Positions 42,930 through 54,541 of a stretch of 64,000 nucleotides of DNA are shown here, in pieces; position 1 is the stretch's first letter, and every line of letters begins with the position of its first letter. The DNA is from an uncultured SAR86 cluster bacterium (GTDB lineage: Bacteria > Pseudomonadota > Gammaproteobacteria > Magnimaribacterales > D2472). Position numbers and translations under genes: made by a program. Under the pieces are notes generated by a model. That model saw nothing but the letters and a program-made list of their open reading frames with translations, was not told where the DNA came from and made no database searches. The stretch lies in assembly GCA_905181595.1 (NCBI GenBank), contig CAJIYI010000001.1:339938-403937 (forward strand), given 5' to 3'.

Positions 42930-43625
42930 TTAGCTATTTTCATCAGACTCATCTGAGCCTTCAGAATTATCAGACGTCTCTGCATCACCTTCACTAGATG
43001 TTTCGCCATCAGCTTCTTCTGCTTCTATTTCAACTTCTTCTTCCTCAGCTCTTGGAGCGTTCACTGAAACAACCATCTGATCGTTTTCTGCGTCAAAGCC
43101 AGGTATCTCAGCTCCCTCAGGTAGCGCAAGCTCTGAGAGACGAATTGCTTCATTAAGCATTAAATTAGTAATATCAATCTCAATTGCTTCTGGAATATTT
43201 CCGGCTAAACAGGCTATTTCTATCTCAGATATTGCTTTTGCAATAACTCCACCGTCTGTCTTAACTCCCTCACAATCCTCTTCGCCAATAAATCTAAATG
43301 GCACAATAACTTTTAGTTTTGTTTTGCTAGAGACCCTTTGGAAATCTGCATGCAAAAATTTTCCTTTTACAGGCTCTCTTTGAAGCTCCTTCAATACGAC
43401 TTTCTCCTCTTGTCCTTCTAGAAGAATTTTTAAAACCTGTGTATAAAATAGTTCACTTTCAGAAGCCTTGGTCAGCTCATTAAGTCTAACTTTAATATTT
43501 TTAGACTCTTGTTCATTTCCATAGATTATTGCAGGAACCATTGAATCTTCTCGTCTAATTTCACGAGTCTTGTTTGTTCCAGTTCTAATCCTTAGATCAG
43601 CATTTAATATAATTTCATTTGACAT
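42930..43625 (-). CDS. rplY: Ribosomal protein bL25/CTC family with acidic C-terminal tail
   Basis: VPAIIYGNEQESKNIKV, REPVKGKFLHADFQRV; between pth and prs. Confidence 0.93.
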   Translation of the reverse strand: MSNEIILNADLRIRTGTNKTREIRREDSMVPAIIYGNEQESKNIKVRLNELTKASESELFYTQVLKILLEGQEEKVVLKELQREPVKGKFLHADFQRVSSKTKLKVIVPFRFIGEEDCEGVKTDGGVIAKAISEIEIACLAGNIPEAIEIDITNLMLNEAIRLSELALPEGAEIPGFDAENDQMVVSVNAPRAEEEEVEIEAEEADGETSSEGDAETSDNSEGSDESDENS

Positions 43626-43646
43626 AGTTCTTACCTTATTAAATTG

Positions 43647-44606
43647 TTACAAGAAAAGTGCACTAAGCGACTCTTCATTGTTTAATCTTCTGACACATTC
43701 AGCAATTGTAGGTGCCAGAGAAATGACGCGTATTTTACTGCATTTTTCTGCTTCTGGGGACAATGGAATCGAATTCGTTACAACTAACTCATCAATGGAA
43801 GAATTTGAAATTCTTTCAATTGCTGGTCCTGATAAGACTGGATGAGTGATGTATGCTTTCACTTTAGCAGCTCCAGCATCTTTTAGCGCTTGTGCTGCAT
43901 TGCAAAGTGTCCCAGCTGTATCAATCATATCATCAGGAACAATGCAGCATTTTCCTGCAACATCACCAATTATATTCATCACTTCCGATTCGTTTGCTGT
44001 TGCTCTTCTTTTATCGATAATTGCTAGATCAGACTGGCCTAAGAATTTTGCCAATGCTCTTGCTCTTACTACGCCACCGGCATCTGGAGATACAACTAAA
44101 ATTGGCTCATCGTTTGATGACCTTGATTTGATGTCATCGTGCATTATTTTAGTTGCATAAACATTATCAGCTGGCATATCAAAAAAACCTTGAATTGATT
44201 CAGAATGAAGATCTACAGTAAGAACTCTATCTACACCAACTGTATTCATCATATCTGCAATTACTTTTGCGCTAATAGGGACTCGGGCAGACCTAACTCT
44301 TCGATCTTGTCGTGCATATCCATAATAAGGAATGATTGCAGTAATCTTGGAGGCAGATGATCTCTTGAGTGCGTCTGTAATCAACATCAACTCCATTAAA
44401 TTAGCGTTTGAAGGAGAGCAGGTAGATTGCACAATATAGGTTTCATGTCCGCGAACATTTTCTAGAATTTCAACCTTAATCTCACCATCGGAAAATTTAC
44501 CCAATTCAATTTTGCCAAGCTTGGCTCCAAGAATTTCGACTATCTCTGTTGTTAGTTGCTGAGAAGCTGAGCCCGCAAATATTCCAACTGTTGGCTTATT
44601 TATCAT
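43647..44606 (-). CDS. prs: Ribose-phosphate pyrophosphokinase
   Basis: [47 protein letters not shown]. Confidence 0.97.
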   Translation of the reverse strand: MINKPTVGIFAGSASQQLTTEIVEILGAKLGKIELGKFSDGEIKVEILENVRGHETYIVQSTCSPSNANLMELMLITDALKRSSASKITAIIPYYGYARQDRRVRSARVPISAKVIADMMNTVGVDRVLTVDLHSESIQGFFDMPADNVYATKIMHDDIKSRSSNDEPILVVSPDAGGVVRARALAKFLGQSDLAIIDKRRATANESEVMNIIGDVAGKCCIVPDDMIDTAGTLCNAAQALKDAGAAKVKAYITHPVLSGPAIERISNSSIDELVVTNSIPLSPEAEKCSKIRVISLAPTIAECVRRLNNEESLSALFL

Positions 44607-44618
44607 AGTTGTTCAAAA

Positions 44619-44693
44619 TGGCTGGGGTGGCTGGATTCGAACCAGCGCATGACGGGATCAAAACCCGTTGCCTTACCGCTTGGCTACACCCCA
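44619..44693 (-). tRNA. tRNA-Gln(TTG)
   Basis: Reverse complement TGGGGTGTAGCCAAGCGGTAAGGCAACGGGTTTTGATCCCGTCATGCGCTGGTTCGAATCCAGCCACCCCAGCCA. Confidence 0.97.
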
Positions 44694-45524
44694 TTATGTT
44701 AAGTATTTCAATAATGGAGAACATTGTAATGGTTCGCAAAAAAAGTGTCTCCATTTAGTTGGAATTTTTTTTAAAGTTTTTTTAATACTTTCATCATTTT
44801 TAACTCTGCAAAATATTGTTGAACCTGTTCCTGACAACTTAAAAGGTTCATCAACCGCTAATTCTTTAAAAATTTCTCTTACCTCTGGATGCTTTTTAAG
44901 AAAAATCTGTAAAAAAGGATTTTCATCTTCTGCGGATAATTGAAGCATATTCTGCTCATGCAATTCATCCCATAATTGGAACATCTCATGGGTAGAGCTA
45001 TGTATTGGAGGGGAAACAACTAAAAATTTGTTAGTTTCACTGTTTATTTCAGAGAGTTGCTCTCCAATACCTGATGCAATTGCATTTTTGCCTAAAACAA
45101 AGAAAGGAACATCTGCACCAAGTTTTAATCCTATTTTCATGAGCTCAGAAATATCAAGCTGAAGAGAAAAAAGTTTATTAATTCCAATCAGTGCTGCAGC
45201 CGCATTAGAGCTCCCCCCGCCTAAACCTCCCCCAATGGGAATATTCTTTTCAATAATGATGTTGCAATGAAGTTCTCGTGCAACATGCTTGCTAAGAGCT
45301 TCTATTGCTTGATATACAAGATTTTTTTTACTATCTATATCGATGCTTGCATTTGTACGAATTGAACTTTGTTGGGCATTACTCTTCTCAATATGCATCA
45401 CATCACAAAGGTCTATCAGCTGAAAATGGCTTTTAATTTCATGCATACCATTCTTTTTCTTTTCAAGAACCTTGAGAGTAAGGTTGAGCTTAGAGGGGCA
45501 ATGAAGAATCAAGCTTTCACTCAT
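44694..45524 (-). CDS. ispE: 4-diphosphocytidyl-2-C-methyl-D-erythritol kinase
   Basis: PSKLNLTLKVLEK, NIPIGGGLGGGSSNAAAAL, GADVPFF, LSGTGSTIF. Confidence 0.95.
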   Translation of the reverse strand: MSESLILHCPSKLNLTLKVLEKKKNGMHEIKSHFQLIDLCDVMHIEKSNAQQSSIRTNASIDIDSKKNLVYQAIEALSKHVARELHCNIIIEKNIPIGGGLGGGSSNAAAALIGINKLFSLQLDISELMKIGLKLGADVPFFVLGKNAIASGIGEQLSEINSETNKFLVVSPPIHSSTHEMFQLWDELHEQNMLQLSAEDENPFLQIFLKKHPEVREIFKELAVDEPFKLSGTGSTIFCRVKNDESIKKTLKKIPTKWRHFFCEPLQCSPLLKYLT

Positions 45525-45994
45525 AGCTTAAAAAATCCTGATATGGTCCATATATCTGTTTCTATTTTTAATAAAAGCTTTTCTTCAGAATTGCTGCACT
45601 GCACTTTAAAAGATCCATCGTTCCAATTTTGAGTTTTACTTATCGCAGTAAGGCATTTATAGAATATTTTAATTATTTGAGAAGAAAGTATTTTCACATC
45701 GCCCATCTCAAATTTCTGCAAACCATCAATTGTTTTTAACATTAAAATTTCAGTTGTATTTTTATCTACTTCAGCTCTTAATACATTGCCATAAAAGGGT
45801 TTTTTAATCTGTATAATATCTACATCTGTGTTGCTTTGAAGTGAAACATTAAAGGGAAAAGTATTACTTCCGTTATTGGCTAAGAATTTACCATTTAAAC
45901 TTATGCCAGCTTGAAAGTTTTGGGTTGATGCACAAGAGCTAACTAATAGGGCGATACAAAGATTTTTTGTTATGGAATTACAACTGTTTGGCAT
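45521..45994 (-). CDS. lolB: Outer-membrane lipoprotein LolB-like
   Basis: Lipobox VSSC after a short signal peptide; operon ispE-lolB divergent from hemA as in other gammaproteobacteria; sequence itself divergent. Confidence 0.7.
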   Translation of the reverse strand: MPNSCNSITKNLCIALLVSSCASTQNFQAGISLNGKFLANNGSNTFPFNVSLQSNTDVDIIQIKKPFYGNVLRAEVDKNTTEILMLKTIDGLQKFEMGDVKILSSQIIKIFYKCLTAISKTQNWNDGSFKVQCSNSEEKLLLKIETDIWTISGFFKL

Positions 45995-47189
45995 AAATCA
46001 TAAAACTACAAAGCTTTCAGAAAGAGAGCTTTTTATTATAAATGAGTCCAATCAAGAAGAGTTCAAAAACTTTATGGAATTGAGCTTTGGAGATCAAGTA
46101 GAGTCCTTTGTCGCTCTTTCTACTTGCAACAGAACAGAAGTGTATCTTTTCGCTAATGAATCTATTGCTTCGTCAGTCATGCATAAAACAGCAGAATTTC
46201 TTGGCTGCAGTGATTTCATAGCCCAGGATTCATATATTTTGGATAATAATAAGGCCTTAGAGCATATGTGTTGTGTTGCAAGCGGTTTAGATTCTCAGGT
46301 TTTAGGAGAGCAAGAGATCTTTGGGCAGTTTAAAAAAGCTATTCAGTCATTTGCAAACATTAAAACTCTTCATGGCAGATTGCAGCAAATAACAGATGAA
46401 GTAATTTCCATCGCAAAAGCAGCAAGAACTGAAACAAATATTGGAGTGAACCCACTGTCAATTTCTGGCTTATCTTTAAAGATTGTAAAAGAGATATTTG
46501 AGGATCCTGAGCTGCAACAAGTAACTGTTGTTGGGGCAGGGCAAATGGCTTTGGGTGTTATAGAACATTTTTATGATAATGGTATTAGAAGTATCCATGC
46601 TGTTAATAGAACCAAAAAGACCCTAGATATTTCTGATTCTATAAGCTTTGAGACCTCTAACTTAAGTCAGCTTGCTTCTATCATTCAATCAACAGACATA
46701 CTGATTGCGTCTATTAGCACCCCATTACCAATAATCGGGAAGGGCCTCATTGAAGATGCTTTTCGCATTAGACAAAATAAACCAATGCTATTAATTGATT
46801 TGGGTGTGCCGAGAAACATAGAAGATCAAGTAAGAGATTTAGAAAATGCCTATCTTTTTAGCATTGAAGATATGGAGCAAGTCACCCAAGAAAACTTAGA
46901 AGAAAGAACTGAAGAAGCTCAAAAAGCTATTGATTTGATTAAAAATAAGGTTGTTCAGATTGATAGTCGTTTAGAGGTTAAAAAGAAAAAGAATAATATG
47001 TATCTAGATTTGCAAAAGATGTGCAGCAATCTTGATCAAAATGAGATTCAGACTATTTTGAAAGCAGATGATCCGTTAAGAAAAATCCAACATATGCTTG
47101 ATCAAACAGATGATCAGCTACAATATCTATCCAAATTAAATTCTCACGAAATTCTGTCTATGCTGAAGGAGATTAACAGTGCTCGATAA
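45972..47189 (+). CDS. hemA: Glutamyl-tRNA reductase
   Basis: GINHKTTKLSERE, STCNRTEVY, GLDSQVLGEQEIFGQ, VVGAGQMA. Confidence 0.96.
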   Translation: MELQLFGINHKTTKLSERELFIINESNQEEFKNFMELSFGDQVESFVALSTCNRTEVYLFANESIASSVMHKTAEFLGCSDFIAQDSYILDNNKALEHMCCVASGLDSQVLGEQEIFGQFKKAIQSFANIKTLHGRLQQITDEVISIAKAARTETNIGVNPLSISGLSLKIVKEIFEDPELQQVTVVGAGQMALGVIEHFYDNGIRSIHAVNRTKKTLDISDSISFETSNLSQLASIIQSTDILIASISTPLPIIGKGLIEDAFRIRQNKPMLLIDLGVPRNIEDQVRDLENAYLFSIEDMEQVTQENLEERTEEAQKAIDLIKNKVVQIDSRLEVKKKKNNMYLDLQKMCSNLDQNEIQTILKADDPLRKIQHMLDQTDDQLQYLSKLNSHEILSMLKEINSAR

Positions 47190-48270
47190 TTCTATTATTT
47201 TAAAATTAGAAAGTCTTTGCGCTAGATCAGAAGAGATTAAGGTTGACCTCTCAGCAGAAGGGGCGACTGATAACATGGCTAAATTCACTCAACTGAATAA
47301 AGAATTTTCTGAGATTACCCCTGTAGTAAATTTATTTAAATCGCTCCAAGATTTTGAGGAAGAATTATCAGGAGCAAAAGAGTTATTAGATTCTGGTGAT
47401 GCGGAGCTGATTGAGCTTGCAAAAAGTGACATCTCAATTAGCGAAGACAAGATAGTTCAACTTGAAAAAGATTTAAAGTTTATGTTACTTCCGAAAGACG
47501 ATGCTGATGATGGCTCAGCATATCTAGAAATTAGGGCTGGCGCTGGTGGAGATGAAGCTGCAATTTTTGCTGCAGATTTATTTAGAATGTATAGCAGGCT
47601 TTCTGAGCGTCAAGGCTGGAAGATAGAAATGGTAAATACTAAAACTTCTGAACCAAGTGGATTAAAAGAAGTTGTTGTAAAAATTAATGGCCAAGGCGTT
47701 TTTAAATTTTTAAAATTTGAATCTGGAGTGCATAGAGTTCAACGAGTTCCAGAGACTGAATCTCAAGGGAGAATTCATACTTCAACGGTTACTGTAGCAA
47801 TTCTTCCTGAGGTAGATGAGGTTCAGGATGTTGAAATAGATAAAAGTGACTTAAGAGTAGATACATATCGCGCATCTGGGGCGGGTGGACAGCATGTTAA
47901 TAAAACAGACTCCGCTGTTCGTTTAACGCATATTCCAACAGGCGTTGTTGTAGAGTGTCAAGACCTCCCATCTCAACATAAAAATAAAGCTAAAGCCATG
48001 GCTTTATTGGTTGCAAAGCTAAAACAAAATGAAATTGATGAGCAGCAAAGTTCAATTGCAAGTGAAAGAAAAATATTAGTTGGGACAGGTGATAGAAGTG
48101 AAAAAATTAGGACTTATAACTTCCCCCAAGGACGCATTACCGATCATCGCATAAAGCTTACTCAACACAATCTAGATCAAGTCATGGATGGTGACATGAT
48201 CTCTATTTGTCAGGCTCTTCTCACCGAGAATCAGCTGGCCCAGCTCTCAAACCTTGAAGATAATACCTAA
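47179..48270 (+). CDS. prfA: Peptide chain release factor 1 (GTG start)
   Basis: EIRAGAGGDEAAIFAADL, GAGGQHVNKTDSAVRLTHIPTG. Confidence 0.97.
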   Translation: MLDNSIILKLESLCARSEEIKVDLSAEGATDNMAKFTQLNKEFSEITPVVNLFKSLQDFEEELSGAKELLDSGDAELIELAKSDISISEDKIVQLEKDLKFMLLPKDDADDGSAYLEIRAGAGGDEAAIFAADLFRMYSRLSERQGWKIEMVNTKTSEPSGLKEVVVKINGQGVFKFLKFESGVHRVQRVPETESQGRIHTSTVTVAILPEVDEVQDVEIDKSDLRVDTYRASGAGGQHVNKTDSAVRLTHIPTGVVVECQDLPSQHKNKAKAMALLVAKLKQNEIDEQQSSIASERKILVGTGDRSEKIRTYNFPQGRITDHRIKLTQHNLDQVMDGDMISICQALLTENQLAQLSNLEDNT

Positions 48271-49097
48271 TTGAATTTAAGTCTTAAATTTTACTTTGAT
48301 CACGCTCAAAAGCTCAGTTTTGAGCATAAGGAGATAGTCAGAGACTTTGGTTATTTTTTGAACGCAATTGGTATTGCCAGCACTGCTATTGCATTGAAAG
48401 GATGATCTAGAGATTTCTGAGGAGCAACTTGCATCAGTAGATAATTTTTTTACCAGTTATGTCGAGGGCATTCCACTTGATTATATTTTAAATGAATCAT
48501 CATTTTTAGATTTTACATTTTATGTTGATTCTAGAGTGCTTATTCCCAGGCCTGAAACAGAGTTAATCGTTGAAAAAGTTATAGATTTCGCCTTAAATAA
48601 AAATGCTAATGTTTTAGATGTAGGGTACTGGCTCTGGTTGCATATCTATTTCCCTTGCAATGCTTCGGCCTGATTTAAAAATATTCGCATCAGATATTTC
48701 TTTAGATGCTCTTGATGTAGCATCAATTAACCTACAAAACTATCAAGTTAAAAATGTACTTTTGATTCAATCTAACTGGCTATCGTATGTAAAAACCAAA
48801 TCAGTAGATTTAGTGATTTCTAACCCACCTTATCTAAAACCAGACGACATTCACTTAGGAAATTTAATCCATGAACCACAATCTGCTTTAGTTTCTCCAA
48901 AAGGAATAAAAAGTTTTCTTGAAATCTCTCATCAAGCTTTTATTGCACTTAAACATGGTGGGCGAATTATCTTTGAACATGGTCACTCTCAGAGACTTGA
49001 AGTAACTGAAATCTTAGAAGATTGCGGATTTACAAATATTATTTCAGAGCCAGACTTGCAGGGTTTAGATAGGTTTATTTATGCTCAGAAATTATAA
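48271..49097 (+). CDS. prmC: Release-factor glutamine methyltransferase, two frameshifts
   Basis: VLIPRPETELIVEKV, LDVGTGSGCISISLA, VISNPPYLKPDD after removing one G near 48398 and one near 48625. Confidence 0.88.
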
Positions 49098-49187
49098 AAA
49101 AAATTTTATTATTGAGCTGCAAAGATGATCTTTTTTAAAGGATTCGTATGATAAGATTTATGTTTTAAAAAGTATCGATTCAAGTCA

Positions 49188-49207
49188 TTATAATTAATTA
49201 TAATTAA
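49188..49207. repeat. 20-bp AT repeat/palindrome upstream of the acyl-CoA ligase
   Basis: TTATAATTAA x2 in tandem; first 16 bp TTATAATTAATTATAA is a perfect palindrome. Confidence 0.6.
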
Positions 49208-49230
49208 GATATGCAAAAGGGGAGAACGCA

Positions 49231-50848
49231 ATGAAGGGCAATATGATGGAATGGGATCTAACAATCCCACAAGCAATTTCTCATGCTGAGAAATATAATT
49301 TTGATGGTCAATTAATTTCAAGAGAGCTTGATGGCTCTATTAAAAAAACAACATATGGCGAGTCAATACAGCGGTCTAAAAAACTTGCAAATGCTCTTAA
49401 TAAATTAGGCATTCACCCTTCATGACACGGTCGCAACCATTGCATGGAATAACAGCCGTCATTTTGAAACATATTTTGGTGTTTCAGGGATGGGCGCTAT
49501 TTTGCATACTTTAAATCCAAGGTATTCACCAGCCCAATTGGTTTACATCCTAAATCACGCAGAAGATAAAGTTCTAATAATTGATCCAACGTTTATTCCT
49601 CTTGTAGAGGGAGTCCAAGACCAGCTAAACTTTTTAGAAACAATTATTATTGCTGCAGAAAAATCTGCTATTCCTGAGAATAATTTAAATAACGCTTGCA
49701 GCTATGATGATTTGCTTGAGCAAGAATCAAGTGAATACCAATGGCCGGAGTTAAGTGAAGATACTTCATCTGCTTTATGTTATACCTCTGGGACCACTGG
49801 CAATCCTAAGGGTGTTCTCTATTCTCATCGATCAACTATCCTGCATGCAATTTCCATTGCTGGAACCATGGGGTTTCATTCTTCTAGCGCAGTGTTGCCA
49901 GTTGTTCCTATGTTTCATGTTAATGCTTGGGGCGTTCCATATTCTGCTCTAATCAATGGTTTTACATTAGTGCTGCCAGGGCATGCGCTCGATGGGGAGT
50001 CTTTGTATGAGCTGGTGCAACAAGAATCTGTAGATTGTCTTCTGGGAGTGCCAACGGTTTGGTTGGGATTGTTGCAATACCTAGAAGGTAAAGGATTAAA
50101 AATGGAATCTGTTGATCAAGTCCTTGTAGGAGGCTCTGCTGCTCCTTACGCAATGATTAAAGCTTTTGATGAGCAACATGATGCATTTCTTACTCATGGG
50201 TGGGGGATGACAGAGATGAGCCCCTTAGGAACTATTAATACTCAAACTAAAAAAGCAATGAGCCTACCAACAGAAGAGAGATATCAACTTCAAACAAAGC
50301 AAGGCTATCCAATGTTTGGTGTGGAGATCAAGACTGTTGATGATGATGATAAAGAATTGCCTAGAGATGGTGAGGCTAGTGGAGCGCTAAAAGTTAAAGG
50401 TCCATGGATTATGCATACTTATTTTAAAGCAGAGGGACCGGCTGTAGATGACGAGGGCTGGTTTGATACTGGTGATGTTGCAACAATTCATCCAGATGGA
50501 TGCATGCAAATTGTTGATAGGGCAAAAGATGTAATTAAAACAGGAGGGGAGTGGATTAGCTCTATAGATTTAGAAAATGCTGCCCTTACTCATGAAAATA
50601 TATTAGAAGCATGTGTTGTGGGAGTCCCTCATCCAAAATGGGATGAAAGACCCTTACTGTTTTTAATTACAAAAGATGGAAATCAAATAGACAAACAAGA
50701 AATTAATGATTTTCTTTTAGAAAAGGTTGTAAAGTGGTGGCTTCCAGATGATATTATTTTTGTTAAAGAGCTTCCTCATGGCGCAACAGGCAAATTATTA
50801 AAAGTAGATTTAAGGGAAGAATACAAAGAACATTTAATGGAGAAATAG
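49231..50848 (+). CDS. Fatty-acyl-CoA/AMP-dependent ligase, frameshift near 49420
   Basis: [55 protein letters not shown]-terminal part in another frame. Confidence 0.9.
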
Positions 50849-50849
50849 T

Positions 50850-51311
50850 ATGTTACACATTGTAAAACCAGATGAAATTGAGTCAGTAATAGGAAAGGAT
50901 TTAGGGGCATCTGATTGGATGATCATTGATCAGGATAGGATTGATAAATTTGCGGATGCAACGATGGATCATCAATTTATTCACGTGGATCCAAAGCAGG
51001 CTGAACCAATTTTTGGCTCAACAATTGCACATGGTTTTCTTTCTTTGTCTCTTGTTGCCGGCATATCTTTCGAGCAAGAGATTGGTATGGTGATTGAGGG
51101 CACAAAGATGGGATTAAATTATGGCTTAGATAAAGTGAGATTCTTAAGTCCCGTTCCAGTAAATTCAGAAGTCCGTATATTAACTAAATGTGTAGATGTT
51201 TCTGAGAAAAATCCTGGACAGTTTCTAGTTAAAAATGAAGTAAAAATGGAAATAAAGGGTGTTGATAAGCCTGCATACATTGCAGAAACTCTGAGCTTAT
51301 TTATTACTTAA
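50850..51311 (+). CDS. MaoC-like hydratase
   Basis: FADATMDHQFIHVDPKQAEPIFGSTIAHGFLSLSL hotdog/MaoC motif. Confidence 0.92.
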   Translation: MLHIVKPDEIESVIGKDLGASDWMIIDQDRIDKFADATMDHQFIHVDPKQAEPIFGSTIAHGFLSLSLVAGISFEQEIGMVIEGTKMGLNYGLDKVRFLSPVPVNSEVRILTKCVDVSEKNPGQFLVKNEVKMEIKGVDKPAYIAETLSLFIT

Positions 51312-52732
51312 GTTTTTCTTTCAGGATAGTCGTTAACAGACTTGGGTTAGCTTTCCCTTCTGTTAGCTTCATTACTTGACCTACAAAAAAACCAAAAAGT
51401 TTTTCTTTGCCCCCAAGATAAGCTTCTACCTGAGATGGATTCTCTTTTATTACTGTGCTGATAATTTCTTCAATTGCTCCATCATCAGAAATTTGCTTCA
51501 ATCCTTGAGATTCAATGATTTCGTCTGGTGAGGCCCCGCTTGCATACATTTCTTCAAAAATAGATTTTCCAATTTTTCCAGATATTGTTTGATCATCAAT
51601 CCTATTAATCAGCATTGCAAGATTAGCTGGTGTTAATTTAGACTGATTAATCTCAATAGCATCTTTGTTAAGAAATGCACCAATCTCACCAATCAACCAA
51701 TTTGCTAATAAACCATAATTTTTAGTTTCTTTTGAAGACTGCTCAAAGAAATCAGCCATAATTTTTGATGATGCTAAAATTTGCGCATCATATTCAGACA
51801 GACCAAAATCTTTTGCAAAACGTTTTTCTTTCTCTTTCGCCAATTCAGGAAAACTATCTTTAATATCTTGCATTTCTTTATCAGAAATAACCACTGGCAG
51901 GAGATCTGGTTCAGGAAAATACCTATAGTCATTAGCAAATTCTTTAGATCTCATGGGCCTTGTTTCGTCTTTGACGCTGTCATAGAGTCTAGTTTCTTGC
52001 GTAACCGTTTCTCCATTTTCTAATTGTTTGATTTGCCTCTTTCACCTCAAAATTAATAGCTTTTTCAACAAAACGAAAAGAGTTAATATTCTTTATTTCT
52101 GTTCTGGTTCCTAGCTCAGGATCACCTACTTTTCTAACAGAGACATTTGCATCGCATCGAAGCGACCCTTGAGACATATTTCCGTCAGATACATCTAGAT
52201 ATGTCACTAATTGATGCATTGCTTTCATATATGCAACAGCCTCTTTAGCATTAGAGATTTCTGGCTCAGAAACAATTTCTAGAAGAGGTGTTCCTGCTCT
52301 ATTAAGATCAATCGCAGAATAACCATCAAATTGATCATGAATGGACTTTCCTGCATCTTCTTCTAAATGAGCTCTTGTAATATTTACAGTCTTAATTCCT
52401 TCCTCAGTTTCAATGTCTATTGTTCCACCCAAGACAATTGGCAGATCCATTTGAGTAATTTGGTAACCTTTTGGTAAGTCTGCATAAAAATAATTCTTAC
52501 GATCAAAGATAGAGGTTTGATTAATTTTCGCCCCTACAGCCAAGCCAAAGCGGATAGCTTTATAAAATGCCTCCTTATTAACGGATGGCAATACCCCTGG
52601 TAGACCACAATCAATTAAATTCACATTAGTATTAGGACTTTTTCCAAATTCAGTAGAAGCTCTAGAAAAAAGCTTTGTTTTTGTTGATAGTTGAACGTGA
52701 GTCTCAATACCTATGACTGTTTCCCAGGCCAT
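51304..52732 (-). CDS. gatB: Asp/Glu-tRNA amidotransferase subunit B, one frameshift near 52020
   Basis: [63 protein letters not shown]. Confidence 0.95.
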
Positions 52733-54190
52733 TAGAACTCCTCCATACTAGGTTTATCGAGATGAAATGCAGAGTTCTGTTGAAAAATATGAGCCGCATT
52801 CAGAATTTGATCTTCTCTTAAAAAATTACCAATAAGCTGCAACCCTGCTGGCATAGAATTTACCTTTCCATGAGGTATAGATATTGCTGGCAATCCAGCT
52901 AAATTCGATGAAATAGTAAATAGATCTTCTAAGTATAGTTCAATAGGATTTTGCGCTCCCTTGCTTCCAAAGGCAAAAGCAGTTCCCGGTGACGTTGGCG
53001 TCATTATCAAATCAATAGATTCAAAAGCTAATTCAAAATCATTCTTTATTAATCTTCTTACTTGCTGTGCTTTTTTGTAATAAGCATCATAGTAACCAGC
53101 CGAAAGAGCATATGTTCCAATTAAAATTCTTCGTTTGACTTCATCTCCAAAACCTTCACTTCTAGATTTAATATAAAGATCATTAAGATCACCAGTGTTC
53201 TCGGCCCTGTGCCCAAAACGAACTCCATCAAACCTTGATAAATTCGACGAGCATTCTGCTGGAGCAATAGAGTAATATGTTGGAACTGACGCTGATATAT
53301 TTGGCAGTGAAATTTCTACAAATTCAGCTCCCAGCGTTTCATAAAGCTTCTTAGAATCCTCAAAGCGATTTTGCACTTCAGAATCTAGATCGCCCAAACT
53401 AAACTCTTTGACTATGCCAATTTTTAAACCTTTGATGGGTTGATTGATTGTATGCAGCAAATCAGTGCTTTCTATGTCTAAAGAAGTGGTATCTTTCGAA
53501 TCATGGCCTGACATTTCATTGAGTAATATTGCACAGTCTTCAGCTGACCTTGCTAGTGGACCAGCTTGGTCAAGACTAGAGGCAAAAGCAATCATTCCCC
53601 ATCGAGACACTCTTCCATATGTTGGCTTTATGCCTGTGATTCCGCAATGAGCTGCTGGTTGACGAATAGAACCACCAGTATCTGTTCCCGTTGCTGCTGG
53701 AACAATTCCTGCTGCAACTGCTGCAGCTGAGCCACCTGAGCTACCGCCTGGTACATACCCTTTTTTCCAAGGGTTGTGAACGTTACCAAAATAACTGGTT
53801 TCATTTGAAGAGCCCATCGCAAACTCATCCATATTTGTCTTTCCGATAGTAATTGAGCCTGCACTTTCTAGTTTCATGACAGCAGTTGCAGTATATGGAG
53901 GTATAAAATTAGATAGAATTTTTGAAGAGCAAGTTGTTCTAAGCCCCTCAGTGCAAAATAAATCTTTTTGAGCCAGAGGAATTCCTGACAAGACAGAAGC
54001 AGCTCTTATCAGCCTGATCAATTAGCTTTGATTTTTCTATGCTCACATCCTTGTTCATAGTGACAAAGCAGTTCAAATCTTTTAGATCTTCTGCAAGCTT
54101 ATGAGTTTCGCTAGTTAATTCTTCAGATGAGATTACTTTTTTATCAAGCATTTCTCTTAATTCTCGAATTGTTTTAAATTGAATGCTCAT
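52732..54190 (-). CDS. gatA: Asp/Glu-tRNA amidotransferase subunit A, one frameshift near 54000
   Basis: [54 protein letters not shown]. Confidence 0.95.
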
Positions 54191-54468
54191 TCAACAACTC
54201 TAGGGACTAAAAAGTAATCTTCATTGGAAGCTGCAGCATTTTGAAGAAATTTTTCTTTTTGATTATCAGAGCTCTCAATATCCTCATGCATAAAAGCAGT
54301 TTTTTCTAATGGACTATAAAGAGGCTGAACATTCTCAGTATCAAATTTTTGCAAACCTCCGATCATCTCAATGATCGTTTCTAAATCACTTTCAATTTTC
54401 TGAGCTTTCTTATCGTCTATTTGCAGCCTAGCAAGATAGCAAATAGTTCTGACTGTTTCTTGGTCCAT
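54187..54468 (-). CDS. gatC: Asp/Glu-tRNA amidotransferase subunit C
   Basis: TICYLARLQIDDKKAQKIESDLETII, upstream of gatA. Confidence 0.9.
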   Translation of the reverse strand: MDQETVRTICYLARLQIDDKKAQKIESDLETIIEMIGGLQKFDTENVQPLYSPLEKTAFMHEDIESSDNQKEKFLQNAAASNEDYFLVPRVVE

Positions 54469-54541
54469 ATGATATTATTTCTTTACGATGCGCAATGTTA
54501 AACTAAAAGCATCTTAAAATGAATTTACAAGGAATATCATA

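Noticed and set aside
43570-44160. ORFs 43570-43845 and 43846-44160 opposite prs
   Set aside because: Antisense to intact prs; translation is not protein-like.
48390-48640. Programmed frameshifting in prmC, as known for prfB
   Set aside because: Two separate +1 insertions without a slippery heptamer or SD-like stimulator, and unrelated genes show similar lesions; sequencing error is simpler.
51304-54190. Split gatA and gatB as genuinely divided subunits
   Set aside because: Breaks fall mid-domain, have no new start signals and are repaired by removing one base.
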